Below are positions 51,524-51,673 of a stretch of 51,673 nucleotides of DNA, piece by piece. The position numbers and the translations under genes were made by a program. The first letter of the stretch is position 1. Each line of letters opens with the position of its first letter. This DNA is from Nocardia carnea. GTDB lineage: Bacteria > Actinomycetota > Actinomycetes > Mycobacteriales > Mycobacteriaceae. The notes beneath the pieces were generated by a model. That model was given only the letters and a program-made list of their open reading frames with translations, had not been told where the DNA came from and did not search any database. The stretch is from positions 1-51,673 of the forward strand of contig NZ_JARWPM010000167.1 of assembly GCF_029869215.1 (NCBI RefSeq), read 5' to 3'.

Positions 51524-51673
51524 CGCATATAGCCGGGGTGGGGCGGCGCGGGCCGGTGAAGAGGGCCGGTTGGTGCGCACCTGGCTCGGGCGGACCTGTC
51601 CGCCGGTATCGGTCGTCGCCCCGGAACAGCAGGATTTGTCCGGCGACAACCCCGCGGCGTACGGCACCACTTC
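51524..51673. other. 150 bp at the window end, no gene assigned
   Basis: A minus-strand frame is open here and could be the C-terminus of a gene beyond the edge, but nothing in it is recognisable. Left unassigned. Confidence 0.3.

Noticed and set aside
49784..51670. A 628-residue antisense ORF over the acyl-CoA ligase; similar long antisense ORFs over 16713-18584 and 22276-24462
   Set aside because: Long antisense frames are a by-product of GC-rich third codon positions. The sense strands carry complete family motifs and the antisense products match nothing I recognise.

Overview
The window is high-GC, gene-dense DNA from an actinomycete. Frequent GTG starts, ATGA/GTGA start-stop overlaps, many TetR, LacI and LysR regulators, and two tandem MspA-family porins (48081-49491) point to a mycolic-acid-bearing genus. 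Nocardia or a close relative is the best guess; this is inference from gene content, not from a marker gene. I saw no tRNA, rRNA, CRISPR array, insertion sequence or phage gene. It reads as accessory chromosome rich in catabolic and transport operons.

Layout. 1-5.6 kb: a TetR regulator cut by the window edge, a small coiled-coil protein, an LCMT-type methyltransferase, a LysR regulator divergent from a DUF5997 protein, and a second LysR regulator divergent from a YeiH-type exporter with a perfect palindrome between them. 5.7-13 kb: an NMT1/SsuA-type ABC transporter, a LacI regulator, and a Gfo/Idh/MocA - DUF993 - sugar isomerase operon. The transporter and the enzyme operon share the same 14-bp operator-like site in opposite orientations. 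13.2-19.2 kb: a phosphotransferase-fold protein, then a cytochrome P450 lacking the ExxR arginine, a radical SAM enzyme, a canonical P450 and a small methyltransferase; this looks like an undescribed biosynthetic locus. 19.4-28.4 kb: a complete L-rhamnose operon (mutarotase, MFS transporter, isomerase, fused aldolase/dehydrogenase, kinase, L-lactate dehydrogenase, LacI regulator) with a perfect operator-like palindrome in front and a hairpin behind. 28.4-35.7 kb: a Dpp/Opp-type ABC transporter with two tandem paralogous binding proteins. 35.8-41.3 kb, minus strand: an operon of six genes (degenerate PIG-L-like protein, acyl-CoA dehydrogenase, aldehyde dehydrogenase, TauD-type dioxygenase, carboxymuconolactone decarboxylase family, 3-hydroxyisobutyrate dehydrogenase family) for an unknown substrate. 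41.4-46.7 kb: TetR/SDR and TetR/LuxE-LuxC units, each with a palindrome in the divergent gap. 46.7-51.5 kb: a LacI regulator, two MspA porins and an acyl-CoA ligase.

How the parts connect. The sequence AGAATnnnATTCT occurs four times in intergenic DNA: twice before the Dpp-type transporter, once before the LacI gene at 46.9 kb and once before the acyl-CoA ligase at 49.9 kb. The last two copies sit in 39-bp blocks that match at 35 positions. This suggests one regulator, probably encoded elsewhere, controlling an uptake system and acyl activation. The rhamnose operon gives a closed route: rhamnose to rhamnulose-1-phosphate, then to dihydroxyacetone phosphate and lactaldehyde, with lactaldehyde going to L-lactate and pyruvate through the fused dehydrogenase domain and LldD.
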